This document shows positions 41,379-51,102 of a DNA stretch of 55,042 bases, piece after piece. Numbering within the stretch: the first letter of the stretch is position 1; each line of letters begins with the position of its first letter. Origin of the DNA: JBCAWW01 sp039024315 (GTDB lineage Bacteria > Bacteroidota > Bacteroidia > J057); the NCBI GenBank assembly GCA_039024315.1, contig JBCCQN010000026.1:1-55042 (forward strand), written 5' to 3'. The notes beneath the pieces are model-generated. The model did not search any database and was not told where the DNA came from. It saw nothing but the letters and a program-made list of their open reading frames with translations. The translations under genes and the position numbers were made by a program.

Positions 41379-42188
41379 TCAAGCCTCACCATACAAGACC
41401 ATTTGATCTAGTGTAGGCAAGCTGCTCCCTCCCTTTGGCTCGATTGTTACCGCAAAAGCGCTAGCAGTACCGCTAAATGATTTGGCGAGTTCTAGACTTC
41501 CATCTGCCAGCAAAAGGCCTGCATCAACGGGATTACCATCTATGATGGCCCAAAGTTGATATTGTTGCTCTGCCCTAAGCTGAGGCAAACCTTGCATACT
41601 GCAATAGGCTTTTTGCGACTCTCGATTCCAATAAACTCTAGCTTGACTGGCAGGGGCTAAGTCGAGGCCTTTTAGCTCAATGATTTGGCTATTGGTACTG
41701 GCCAATACCTCCAAAATATCAGAAGCACGCTCAAACTGTGAGGCCAATTGGGTTTGTTGTTGATTGAGTTGACTCAGCTGCTCGTTGACTTGTTGTAATT
41801 GCCTGTATTGCTGAAAGTTAAAGGCGAGACTCATCAACAAGGCTATTGCCGCAGCCACCGCAATCCAACGCCAATTGAAGGGTTTGCCAGAACCTTCACG
41901 CAGGGTAAGACTAGGGCTAGACGCCGCTTGGACTTGGGGATCATCCGCTTCAGCTATAGCACCTACGATATTGGCCAAAAGGCCATCAGAAGGTGTCGCC
42001 TCATAACTGCCCTTCGCAAAGGCCTCAATTGCGGCTTCGAGCGCGTCTAATTCCGTTCTGATCTCAGGATAGGTTTCAGCCATACGCGCTACCTCTTGAG
42101 CTTCTGTAGACTCAAGTTGGCCACTCAGATACAATTCCAAAATGCCAGATGATATGTAGGCTTGTATATCCATCATGCTTGCGTCCAT
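41379..42188 (-). CDS. Anti-sigma factor (RskA-like)
   Basis: This 269-residue membrane protein is paired with the sigma gene upstream. The N-terminal cytoplasmic region (about 1-100) has YISSGILELYLSGQLESTEAQEVARMAETYPEIR, a zinc-less anti-sigma-like helical domain. One membrane segment (WRWIAVAAAIALLMSLAFNF) and a Gln-rich coiled stretch follow. The RskA C-terminal domain (about 185-269) has QSARVYWNRESQKAYCSMQGLP-like strands and YQLWAIIDGNPVDAGLL. It should hold the sigma factor at the membrane and free it on an envelope signal. Its start overlaps the sigma gene by 16 bp, a mark of translational coupling. Confidence 0.85.
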   Translation of the reverse strand: MDASMMDIQAYISSGILELYLSGQLESTEAQEVARMAETYPEIRTELDALEAAIEAFAKGSYEATPSDGLLANIVGAIAEADDPQVQAASSPSLTLREGSGKPFNWRWIAVAAAIALLMSLAFNFQQYRQLQQVNEQLSQLNQQQTQLASQFERASDILEVLASTNSQIIELKGLDLAPASQARVYWNRESQKAYCSMQGLPQLRAEQQYQLWAIIDGNPVDAGLLLADGSLELAKSFSGTASAFAVTIEPKGGSSLPTLDQMVLYGEA

Positions 42189-42730
42189 TGCCGCAATTGC
42201 TTCAATGCGGTTCTAATGCGCGTTTTTAAGGTTCCTAAAGGTATCCCCAAGTGCTCTGCTGCTTCTCGATGCGAATAGCCACTAAAATAAACGATATCAA
42301 TGGCAGCTTTGTGTTCGGGATTCAGTTTTTTGACCCAATCGCGGATCCCAATTTGATCGGGATTAAAGGTGTAGGTCTGTTGTGAGTCTGTAATATTTAC
42401 GACAGAGCCTTCGGACCGGATTGCTTGCCGCATTTTAAAGCCTGCTGAGCGCTTTTTATCAATTGCAGTATTGCGACAGATATTGAGTAGCCATGTAAAT
42501 AAGCGACCTTTTTTACGATCATAGCGAACGGCATATTTCCAAACTTTGACAAAGGCCTCTTGCAAGGCATCTTCTGCCATACTTTGCTCTCCCAATATCC
42601 GCATCATCACCCCCAGTAAAGTACGCCCATACTGCTCATAGATCATCTTGATCGCCTCTTGGTCTTTAGCAGCGAGAAGGTTGATAATTTGCTGTTCTGT
42701 ATGAGGGATGGGACTTGCCATATCAGTCAT
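42173..42730 (-). CDS. ECF-type RNA polymerase sigma factor
   Basis: This 185-residue sigma-70 family factor lacks regions 1 and 3. Region 2 (about 20-90) has YEQYGRTLLGVMMRILG, EDALQEAFVKVWKYAVRYD and RLFTWLLNICRNTAIDKKRS. Region 4 (about 125-185) has LNPEHKAAIDIVYFSGYSHREAAEHLGIPLGTLKTRIRTALKQLR. It is cotranscribed with its RskA-like anti-sigma factor. Start candidates are ATG at 42730 and at 42721; a TTG farther up is less likely. It is transcribed divergently from the surface-protein operon at 43040, a possible target. Confidence 0.88.
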   Translation of the reverse strand: MTDMASPIPHTEQQIINLLAAKDQEAIKMIYEQYGRTLLGVMMRILGEQSMAEDALQEAFVKVWKYAVRYDRKKGRLFTWLLNICRNTAIDKKRSAGFKMRQAIRSEGSVVNITDSQQTYTFNPDQIGIRDWVKKLNPEHKAAIDIVYFSGYSHREAAEHLGIPLGTLKTRIRTALKQLRQWTQA

Positions 42731-43039
42731 CTGCAAGATAGGGAAGCTTTTGGATAGCGCACAATGCCCTTAGCGCTTTGCTTAGAAGCAAAATATATAT
42801 TTGTAGATTTGCTACGATTCTGGTACATTTCTTACATCGATTTTCCTCCACCTCGATTCGGAACGTTCTTTGTCCTGTACATTAGACATTTACCCCTTCT
42901 TGCTAAAATCTTGTTTCTAGACGTTTTTCCCTACCTCAATATTTCGGGCTGGTCTGCTTTTTGTACATACTAGCTTACGTCTAACCATTAAGATCTTGAG
43001 ACCGACCAAGGCCTATCCGAGCCTTCATCGTGCGTTCAT
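42731..43039. other. Intergenic region between the sigma factor and the surface operon
   Basis: This 309-bp region is divergent and should hold promoters for both sides. On the plus strand TATATTTG (42796-42803) matches a -7 box, with TTTG at 42777-42780 at a short 15-nt spacing. No ECF-type promoter could be recognised without a set of known targets. No credible gene. Confidence 0.45.
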
Positions 43040-46000
43040 ATGTATTATTTTTACTCGTTCGCTCAAACCTGTTCTTTTAGTCTTTTTCGCGCTTTTTTAA
43101 TTTCCTTCTTGATCCTACTTAGTCTGCCTAGGATGCAGGCTCAAGCACTAGCCGGTGATGAACAGATTCACTTGGCTCAATACCAAAATGACCCTATTTA
43201 TCAGCGTCGAGCCGATGATTTGGAGGCTGCGACTTATCAGGAGTTACGCAAGGCTTCCCCAAGCAATGTCCGTTCTGTGCTCACGATTCCGGTGGTAGTT
43301 CATATCATGCATCCCCAGTCTAGCACCAATCCAGGCGATCCGGGGCACCCCACCGATTTACAAATCGAGCAGGGAATCAATTGGCTCAATGCCGCATTTC
43401 GCAACCAAGGCGATTTTGCGGGTGGTCCGTTTTATTCTACTGCCGCCCAATTAGGGATCCAATCCGTAGATACTGAGATAGAATTTTGTCTGGCAAAGCT
43501 CGCTCCTGACGGTAGCGCTACTTCTGGTATCACCCGTACCGGCACTAGCTATACCAATGTTGCTTTTAACCAAGTGGTGGCGGGTACACTGACCGAAGAT
43601 CAAATTCTCAAGACCTTGGCCTTTTGGGATTCAAGGGACTATCTCAACCTTTGGATTGTAAATTCAGTCTGCGAGTTCACCAACTTTAACTGTAATATCC
43701 CCGGCTATGCCTATTTGCCTGGTGCGCATGGTACCGCTCTAGATGGTGTGGTACTAGAGGAACAGTTTTTTGGGACCACTTCCGAAAAAACAGCCGTGGG
43801 TGTCTATTATTTTGCTCGTTATCTCAATCTCTGGCGCACAAGCTATAAGGACCTCAATCGTCCCAAATGCGACAATGCTGATTGTAGCGTGCGTGGAGAC
43901 CGAGTTTGTGATACTCCTCCGGATTCTACCCTAGGAGGACCTGCCGTTTGCGGTACTCTGGAAAATAGCTGCGATTCGGATTCAGCCCATGCTGATCCGG
44001 CGCTGAATCCATTTTTTCAAAAAGACGTCTCAGATATCTACGAAAACTTTATGGATCAGGGAGGCGACATCTCTTGCAAAAATACTTTTACCCAAGGGCA
44101 AAAATTACGGATGAGGGTGGCGCTGCAAACTACTCGGCAGTCATTGTTGGCGATGGACCGCTGTACGGAACCCAAGCTCTCTATTCGCATCGAAAGTTGG
44201 GAGTCCCCAGAGATTATTCACTGTGATCCAAATCTCACGCCTCGCTTGCACATTCGCAATACGGGTAGTCTTGAGGTAAGTAAGTTCACTTTACAAGTAG
44301 CACTCAATGGTCAGATAGAAGATATCAACTGGCAGGGCACTCTCGCTTCTGGTGATCTCCTGAGCCTCGACCTCAATAGTCAAAGCTTAAGCGCCGGCTC
44401 TTATACCTATAGCAGCGAGTGGATTAGCCTCAATGAGATGACGCCAGATCCGCAATATCATACAAAAGGTTTTTACTCCTTTTGGGTAGCCGACGCCAGC
44501 GTTCCACCGGTGGAAGAAAGTAGCTGCATCAACTTAGAAAATGGCAGCTTACCTCCTCGTTGGAAGCCAGCTTTGCTGAACGCTCCTATCGAAACCCAAG
44601 TAATGGATCTAACGAGCTGTTTGCAGGCCGAAACCAAAGCACTTCGCATCGCGAAAGCTGGTAACACCAGTCAAGCCCAAACCCATTGGGTGATTATGCC
44701 GGGACCAGTAGTCGATCCCAATTTGGCCCCTATGCAAAAGCTGAGCTTTGATTGGGCGCATAAATACGTAGATAGCCTCGGTAGCATAAAAGCCATGATC
44801 CTCGCTATGCCGCTAGATGATTGTAGTGAGGGGATTGATACGGTATGGCAAGCAGCAAATTCGGGCCTCAATACTGCAGTAAATGCTGTGGCAAATCCTG
44901 ATATCAATTGGTGGCCACAAGATTGCCAAGATTGGCAAACTCAAGAGGTGGACCTCAGTCCTTGGATCCAAAATAAGCGACAATTGATTTTTGCTTTTGG
45001 CTTTAGTGATCAGTATCTGCTACCAGCTTATATGGATAACATCTGCTGGGAGGGGCAAAAAACGTGTCCCGAAGGCCTAGAGATACCACAAGAAGCTGGT
45101 ACTTACCAAGCGACTTATCTTTGTCAAGATGATGAAGGTTGGACACACTTTGTAAAAGCCGCTGATGCAAGTCCAGTTTCGGAAAAAGATCAGTTATTGT
45201 TTTCAGTCTTGGTACCGCAAGCGGCGGCTATGACGCTACCGGCCGAAGCTTTACAGCTGGTCATTACGGATTCGGCTTCTTATCAAATAGAAGCTCCTTA
45301 TGTACAAAACAACATTGGTTTTCATGCGGCGGGTCGTTACGTAGAGTTAGCCCAAGAGCTGAGCTTAGATGGTTTAGATTTTAGGGTACGCTTTTACTTC
45401 GACCAAGCGTTGCCCGAAGGGATGGCTCAAAACATGGGACTAACGACTTTAGATCCCGCTTTACTAGTTGCGTACACCAGCCCCATTGGCCTCGATGCAA
45501 GCCCTCAAAATGGGCAATTAGGAATTGACTCCCTCGCTTATACTGAATACCTATCCGAGACAGTTGATGCCACTCATGGATGGAGCCTGCAAGCCCAAGG
45601 AGATTACTATAGTGCCAGTATCAGTCTTTCCCAACTAGCATTTATGGGGATGGGCAGTGATGCTTTAGGCTATGGCTTTGGGGCCAGATATCCTCAGCCA
45701 TTTGCGAGTTTTAACGGTCGCCAGGCTGGTACTGCCAATCAGCTAAAATGGATAAGCCATAGAGAGCTTTTAGCGGCTAGCTTTGAAATCTTACACTCAA
45801 CCGATGGGCAGATATTTAGTTCCGTAGCTATTTTGCCGGCAAAAGGGATTGATACGCTGCTCTTAGATCCGAGCGAATATGCCTTCCAGCATGAAGAGAT
45901 CGAAGTCGGGAGTCATTTCTATACCATCTTGATGCACCATAGCAACGGTTACACCATTGCCTCAGATACAATCGCCATCAGATACGACCTCAGCAAACTG

Positions 46001-46240
46001 GTCAATGTATATCCCAATCCATTGCAATCACGGCTGACGATAGATCCAGAATTTGAATGGAGCGAATCCTTAACCTTACAATTATTTGATAGTCGGCATA
46101 TGGTCTTTTTGCGACGCGATTGGACCCAGCCGGGCGAAGAATTAAGTGTTGAACTTCCAAACATCCCACCAGGCATATACTTCTTCCAAGTTCATTCTGG
46201 GGAGCTGAAAATTCAAGGAAAGCTCCTCAAAACCCCCTAA
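43040..46240 (+). CDS. Secreted M43-like pseudoprotease with T9SS type A sorting tail
   Basis: This 1066-residue protein has a signal peptide (about 1-35, ending RMQAQA). The M43 pappalysin-like region (about 60-380) aligns with the intact protease at 496..2613. It shares TIPVVVHIMH, an IEFCLA block, VRGDRVCDTPPDS and the Met-turn region YENFMDQGGD. The zinc motif is gone: YYFARYLNLWR at 256-266 stands where HExxHxxGxxH should be, so all three His and the Glu are replaced. A long middle part of beta-sandwich domains follows, and a C-terminal sorting domain starts VNVYPNPLQSRLTI and ends GIYFFQVHSGELKI. It is predicted to be surface-bound or secreted and catalytically dead. The adhesin gene starts 24 nt downstream. 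Confidence 0.85.
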   Translation: MYYFYSFAQTCSFSLFRAFLISFLILLSLPRMQAQALAGDEQIHLAQYQNDPIYQRRADDLEAATYQELRKASPSNVRSVLTIPVVVHIMHPQSSTNPGDPGHPTDLQIEQGINWLNAAFRNQGDFAGGPFYSTAAQLGIQSVDTEIEFCLAKLAPDGSATSGITRTGTSYTNVAFNQVVAGTLTEDQILKTLAFWDSRDYLNLWIVNSVCEFTNFNCNIPGYAYLPGAHGTALDGVVLEEQFFGTTSEKTAVGVYYFARYLNLWRTSYKDLNRPKCDNADCSVRGDRVCDTPPDSTLGGPAVCGTLENSCDSDSAHADPALNPFFQKDVSDIYENFMDQGGDISCKNTFTQGQKLRMRVALQTTRQSLLAMDRCTEPKLSIRIESWESPEIIHCDPNLTPRLHIRNTGSLEVSKFTLQVALNGQIEDINWQGTLASGDLLSLDLNSQSLSAGSYTYSSEWISLNEMTPDPQYHTKGFYSFWVADASVPPVEESSCINLENGSLPPRWKPALLNAPIETQVMDLTSCLQAETKALRIAKAGNTSQAQTHWVIMPGPVVDPNLAPMQKLSFDWAHKYVDSLGSIKAMILAMPLDDCSEGIDTVWQAANSGLNTAVNAVANPDINWWPQDCQDWQTQEVDLSPWIQNKRQLIFAFGFSDQYLLPAYMDNICWEGQKTCPEGLEIPQEAGTYQATYLCQDDEGWTHFVKAADASPVSEKDQLLFSVLVPQAAAMTLPAEALQLVITDSASYQIEAPYVQNNIGFHAAGRYVELAQELSLDGLDFRVRFYFDQALPEGMAQNMGLTTLDPALLVAYTSPIGLDASPQNGQLGIDSLAYTEYLSETVDATHGWSLQAQGDYYSASISLSQLAFMGMGSDALGYGFGARYPQPFASFNGRQAGTANQLKWISHRELLAASFEILHSTDGQIFSSVAILPAKGIDTLLLDPSEYAFQHEEIEVGSHFYTILMHHSNGYTIASDTIAIRYDLSKLVNVYPNPLQSRLTIDPEFEWSESLTLQLFDSRHMVFLRRDWTQPGEELSVELPNIPPGIYFFQVHSGELKIQGKLLKTP

Positions 46241-46264
46241 GCTTAGCCTCATTAAACTGTAATT

Positions 46265-49200
46265 ATGTCTTCTGTCTTTACTTACCTGTTGCGCAAAAGA
46301 CTGTTCTTTTTGCTTGGAGTAGGATGCTTCCTGCTCAATTTTCAATCGTTGCAAGCCACCCACCTGATGGGGGGCGATCTGACCTACCAATGTGTCGGAG
46401 GCAATACTTTTCAGTTTACGCTGACCCTTTATCGGGATTGTCGTGGCATACCCTTATCGACTAATAACCAGCGGATTGTGATGTTTTCTAATTCTTGTGG
46501 GATTCAAGAGAGCAATATCAATCTAACATTTCAATCTTTTCAGGAGATTACGCCAATTTGTCCAGCTCAACAAGCCAATAGCGCTTGTAATGGTGGTCCT
46601 GTACCGGGAGTAGAGGAATATATCTTTACCGCTACCGTGACGCTTCCTCAGCAATGTACTGACTGGACCTTTTATTATGTGCGTTGTTGCCGTAATGGGG
46701 CCATTACCAATTTGGTCAATCCCAATGGGCAAAGGATTTATATCGAAGCTACGCTTAACAATGTGGCGGTAACTTGCAATAGTTCCCCCATTTTCACCAA
46801 TAAGCCAGTACCTTTCCTCTGTGATGGCTCTCCCTTTTTGTACAACAATGGGGCGATCGATCCAGACGGAGATTCTTTGGCTTTTATGCTCATCCCGCCA
46901 CGCAACAAATCGAGTAATAATCCGCCCAATGACATCAACTTTAGTGGTAGCTTTTCACCGGGTTATCCCTTGACGACAGCCCCCGCCAACACCTTCAATT
47001 TTGATCAATTGAGTGGGCAAATGGACTTTACGCCCAGTGGCTTACAACAGGCTGTTGTTACCGTATTGGTGAAGGAGTACCGCAATGGGATATTGATCGG
47101 TACTGTACTAAGAGATATACAGTTGGTGGTGATCAATTGTGCCAATCAAGCGCCAGAACTTGACCCGCCGAGCAATATTACGGGCGGTACGCTCAACGGC
47201 AATACTTTCTCAGTATGTGCAGGCAATACCCTCAGTTTTGATCTTGTGGCCAATGATCCAGATGCAGCTAATAACCTCACTTTTGATAGTGATATTCTGC
47301 AAGCTCTGGGAGGGGCCAGTTTTACCCAAACCTTTGGCAATCCCAATACGGCTAGCATCAGTTGGCCCACTACAATCAATGATACAGGGACTTACTTTAT
47401 TTCCTTTTTGTTGTATGATGATGGCTGTCCTTTAGTTGCTAGCCAAGTAGTAGGTTTCAATATCATCGTAGGAGCGGGAGAGATTTATCCTCCCCAAAAC
47501 AATTACATCTGTCCCTCCACCACCAATGCTTTACCCCTGCAAACCAATATCCCTAACGCTGGGACAGGGGTTTATCAATGGTCGCCTGCAGCGGGTCTTA
47601 GCAATCCTAATATTCCTAATCCAGTAGCAACAGTACCGCCTTCTGCGACCGCAACTTATTATGTTACCTATACAGGAGGGGTTTGTCCGGCCATAGAAGA
47701 GGTCAATATTTTACCTTCTGGGGTCGTCTCTGTGCCAGATACCGTCCAGATTTGTGAGGGGGATTCAGCTGCGCTGAACGCTTCTTTCCAGCAATTTGGC
47801 CTCAACAATCCCTTTACTTACACTTGGGATCCGCCGCTTGGCCTCAACAATGCCGCGATTGGCAATCCAATGGCTTCGCCCGCCAATACCACTACCTATA
47901 CGGTGACAGCATCGACGATCAACTGTGCCTTTTCGGCTGATGTAGTGGTCGAAGTGATCCCGCTACCTGATCTGACCAATATTCCCTCGGATTCGATCTG
48001 TCAAAATGACTCGATCCAACTGTTCCCCGCAGGGAATAATCTACAAGGCGCTACCTACTCTTGGGCACCGGTCATAGGGATCAGCGATCCTAACTTATTT
48101 AGCCCCAACGTCTCCCCCAACAATACCCAAATCTATACCCTAACGGCCACCAATCAGTGTGGTTCCGATACCGAGACTACGACAGTGACCGTCTTTGATC
48201 CGTTTAGCGTTTCCCTCAATGCGCAAGATATAAGTTGTAATGGAGGCAATGATGGTACCGTAACTGCCATTGTCAATGGCGGCAATGGTAATCCGCAATA
48301 TCTCTGGACACCGGGAGGTGCTACCACTAGTTCTCTATCCAATCTTAACGCAGGTACCTATACGGTTTCCCTCAGCGATGCTGCGGGTTGTGATGCCAAT
48401 GCGAGTGTTACCTTAATCGAACCTACGGCCCTAGTGGGCACATTAAACGCTTCGGTCAATATCAATTGTTTCGGTGCCAATAATGGTAGTTTGAGTTTAG
48501 CGGCTTCCGGTGGTACCCCTCCCTACAGCTATTCCATCAACGGCGGTCAATTTCAAACTAATCCTAACTTCAACAATTTGGTCCCAGGTAATTATACCGC
48601 TACCGTACGGGACGCCAATCTCTGTGAGGATGTCCTGGCTCCTATCACTTTGACGCAACCTGCCACGGCAGTGACAATCAATGTAGTAAGTACGATTCCT
48701 GCTGGTTGTAATGGCATACCTGGTGAAATTGTTGTAGCAGCAGTTGGCGGTACCGCTCCTTATCAGTTTTCGCTCAATGGTGGAGCGCCTCAAGCGGCGA
48801 CGATCTTTGGGGCCTTGACGCCAGGAACCTATATCGTAAGTGTTATCGATGCTAATGGCTGTACTGATAATGTTTCGGTAGATGTCTTTTCGATTACTGA
48901 CCCTGTGATCGTATTAGATTCGGTTGGGCCGATTAGCTGTTTTGGTGAAAGCGATGGGCTCATTCGCGTACAAGCTAGTGGGGGGATTGGTCCTTATGTC
49001 CTTTCTATCGATGGCGGGCCTTTAGCGACTGATACGCTGTTCAGCGGCTTGACTGCGGGGCCGCATCAGATATATTTAGAGGACTCCTCGGTCCCTAGTT
49101 GTTCCTTTACCCTCAACGTCAATGTTCCTAGTCCCACTTTGCTCGTTGGTAGTTTGCTCAACCAGCAAGACATCGCTTGTTTTGGTGGCCTTGATGGAGA

Positions 49201-51067
49201 AGTCCTACTGACTGCTAGCGGAGGTATCGCTCCCTACGAATATAGTCTCAACAATACCTTCACGAGCGATAGTCTCTTTACCGGACTGGGGGCAGGCCCA
49301 TACAATTTCGTAATCCGAGATGCCAATGCTTGCTTAGATACGATCAGTACCTCCTTGACGCAACCTGCTATTTTGGATATTCAAGGCACCGCTGATTCGA
49401 CCGCATGTTTTGGAGATGCCAATGGTAGTATTAGGGTAGTCGCCTCCGGCGGAACGCTTCCCTATGAATATAGTTTTGAAGGAGGACCATTTGTGGTAGA
49501 TACCTTATTCCCCAATCTCAGCGCAGGCAGCTATCAAGTAAGGGTGCGCGACGGACAAGGATGTTTAGATTCCATAAGCATTACGGTTTTTGAGCCTAAT
49601 ACACTCTCGGTTTCCATCATTAATGTATTGGATATCGCTTGTTTTGGAGATTCTACTGGCCAAATTACAGCCTTAGGCAATGGCGGGACTCTGCCTTATA
49701 GTTACCGTATGCCTCCGGGTAACTTTGAAGCGAATAATACCTTTACTGCTCTCCCTGCGGGGAACTATCAGATCCAAATCCGCGATTTGAATGCTTGTGT
49801 AGCGGCCGTAGATACTAGCCTGAGTGAACCAGATTTGATTACGGGAAGTATTTCGACCCAAGATATTAGCTGTTTTGGTGCCGACGATGGCCAAGCCGAG
49901 ATGCAAGTCCAAGGCGGTGTGGGGAACTTTACTTACGCTTGGAGTGACAATGGGCCTCCTACCGCCCAAAGAGGCGGCCTCGGTCCTGGAGCTTTTTGGG
50001 CGGAAGCAACTGATGCCAATGGCTGCTTAATTACCTTCCTTGGCGAAATCATTGAACCTGACTCTATGGGCTTTGACTCCACCGATGTAGTGGATGTTAC
50101 CTGCTTTGGTGAAAGCACAGGTGAAGTCCTCGTTTCGGTGAGTGGTGGTATCTTACCCTATACCTTTGATTGGTCCAATGGGGCGACAGATTCGGCACAA
50201 GTTGGCGTACCGGCAGATACCTATTTTATCACCGTAACGGACAGCAATGGCTGTGAAATTCTAGACACTCTCGAAGTGACTGAACCACCCTTACTGGAAT
50301 TGACCGACTTTGTGGCGACTGATGCCTTCTGTGATTGGGATAATGGAGAACTGACGATTACTATCGTGGGGGGAACCCCGCCTTACTTATACGAATGGGT
50401 AGATTTCCCCGGCCTCAATACCAACGAATTGTTTGGGTTGAATGGCGGAGACAGCATCGCCCCTTATCAAGTACGAGTGGTAGATAGTTTAGGCTGCGAA
50501 TTGACAGATGCCTTCAGTATTGGTCGAGAACCTGCTCCAATAGCAGCTTTTGAAACAGATCCCTTCATTGTCGATACCTTATTGTTGACCAATGATCCCA
50601 TATCATTTATCAATCAGTCGCAGCATGCACTAAGTTACTTCTGGCAATTTGGTGATGGTACTTTGAGTGAGTTGATCAACCCGAGTCATGTGTTTGATGA
50701 AACTGGCACTTTCTCTACGCAGTTGATTGCCTATGACGAACGTTTTCTCTGTCCAGATACCGCTGATCTAGATATCATCGTGATCCCGCAAGGAGATGTA
50801 TTCTTTCCTAATGGTTTTACCCCCAATGGCGATGGCCGTAATGATTACTTCTACCTACCGGGAGAAGGGATCCTAGCCTTGGAGTTGACCATTTTTGATC
50901 GCTGGGGACATGTGCTACGCTACATCGTAGGCAGTAATGCTCGTTGGGATGGAACAGACCGCTGGGGGGAAGAAGTGCAAGAAGGTGTTTATGTCTATGT
51001 GGCTCAAGTACGGCTCAACAACGGATCGACAATCAAAAAGGTAGGAACGGTGACTTTGTTTCGCTAA
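46265..51067 (+). CDS. Giant SprB-repeat adhesin with CHU_C (T9SS type B) sorting domain
   Basis: This is a 1600-residue secreted surface protein. A signal peptide (ending near LQA) leads into THLMGGDLTYQCVGGNTFQFTLTLYRDCRG, a start typical of large gliding-associated proteins of Bacteroidota. Residues about 300-650 form Ig/PKD-like domains. About ten SprB-type repeats of 75-80 residues span about 650-1420. A PKD domain (FETDPF...FINQSQHALSYFWQFGDGTLSE) follows. The C-terminal CHU_C domain begins FFPNGFTPNGDGRND and has LTIFDRWGHVL and RWDGTDRWGEEVQEGVYVYVA. Such proteins are carried by the T9SS and can serve gliding or attachment. It lies between the pseudoprotease and the NHL lipoprotein in one operon. 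Confidence 0.9.
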   Translation: MSSVFTYLLRKRLFFLLGVGCFLLNFQSLQATHLMGGDLTYQCVGGNTFQFTLTLYRDCRGIPLSTNNQRIVMFSNSCGIQESNINLTFQSFQEITPICPAQQANSACNGGPVPGVEEYIFTATVTLPQQCTDWTFYYVRCCRNGAITNLVNPNGQRIYIEATLNNVAVTCNSSPIFTNKPVPFLCDGSPFLYNNGAIDPDGDSLAFMLIPPRNKSSNNPPNDINFSGSFSPGYPLTTAPANTFNFDQLSGQMDFTPSGLQQAVVTVLVKEYRNGILIGTVLRDIQLVVINCANQAPELDPPSNITGGTLNGNTFSVCAGNTLSFDLVANDPDAANNLTFDSDILQALGGASFTQTFGNPNTASISWPTTINDTGTYFISFLLYDDGCPLVASQVVGFNIIVGAGEIYPPQNNYICPSTTNALPLQTNIPNAGTGVYQWSPAAGLSNPNIPNPVATVPPSATATYYVTYTGGVCPAIEEVNILPSGVVSVPDTVQICEGDSAALNASFQQFGLNNPFTYTWDPPLGLNNAAIGNPMASPANTTTYTVTASTINCAFSADVVVEVIPLPDLTNIPSDSICQNDSIQLFPAGNNLQGATYSWAPVIGISDPNLFSPNVSPNNTQIYTLTATNQCGSDTETTTVTVFDPFSVSLNAQDISCNGGNDGTVTAIVNGGNGNPQYLWTPGGATTSSLSNLNAGTYTVSLSDAAGCDANASVTLIEPTALVGTLNASVNINCFGANNGSLSLAASGGTPPYSYSINGGQFQTNPNFNNLVPGNYTATVRDANLCEDVLAPITLTQPATAVTINVVSTIPAGCNGIPGEIVVAAVGGTAPYQFSLNGGAPQAATIFGALTPGTYIVSVIDANGCTDNVSVDVFSITDPVIVLDSVGPISCFGESDGLIRVQASGGIGPYVLSIDGGPLATDTLFSGLTAGPHQIYLEDSSVPSCSFTLNVNVPSPTLLVGSLLNQQDIACFGGLDGEVLLTASGGIAPYEYSLNNTFTSDSLFTGLGAGPYNFVIRDANACLDTISTSLTQPAILDIQGTADSTACFGDANGSIRVVASGGTLPYEYSFEGGPFVVDTLFPNLSAGSYQVRVRDGQGCLDSISITVFEPNTLSVSIINVLDIACFGDSTGQITALGNGGTLPYSYRMPPGNFEANNTFTALPAGNYQIQIRDLNACVAAVDTSLSEPDLITGSISTQDISCFGADDGQAEMQVQGGVGNFTYAWSDNGPPTAQRGGLGPGAFWAEATDANGCLITFLGEIIEPDSMGFDSTDVVDVTCFGESTGEVLVSVSGGILPYTFDWSNGATDSAQVGVPADTYFITVTDSNGCEILDTLEVTEPPLLELTDFVATDAFCDWDNGELTITIVGGTPPYLYEWVDFPGLNTNELFGLNGGDSIAPYQVRVVDSLGCELTDAFSIGREPAPIAAFETDPFIVDTLLLTNDPISFINQSQHALSYFWQFGDGTLSELINPSHVFDETGTFSTQLIAYDERFLCPDTADLDIIVIPQGDVFFPNGFTPNGDGRNDYFYLPGEGILALELTIFDRWGHVLRYIVGSNARWDGTDRWGEEVQEGVYVYVAQVRLNNGSTIKKVGTVTLFR
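48227..50530 (+). repeat. Ten tandem SprB-type repeats in the adhesin
   Basis: Units of about 75-80 codons start with (I/T/V)(S/A)CFG.(D/N)G, for example DISCNGGNDG, INCFGANNG, IACFGGLDG, TACFGDANG and ISCFGADDG. Each continues with a GG..PY.YS strand pair and closes with an (A/L)G.Y.V.V.D..GC strand and an EP or QP linker. The first and last units are the most divergent. Synonymous divergence between units is high, so they are old rather than recently expanded. Confidence 0.85.
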
Positions 51068-51102
51068 ATGCCTAACTTGCCGGCAAATTCAAGCCTGTCT
51101 CT

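Noticed and set aside
42764..42973. 69-codon hydrophobic frame upstream of the surface operon
   Set aside because: It lies in a promoter-like intergenic region and has no family signature; aromatic-rich composition is expected from the local T-rich sequence.
46265..51067. CRISPR-like or recent tandem DNA repeat in the adhesin gene
   Set aside because: The periodicity is at protein level (SprB repeats of about 230 bp) with high DNA divergence, and there are no spacers.
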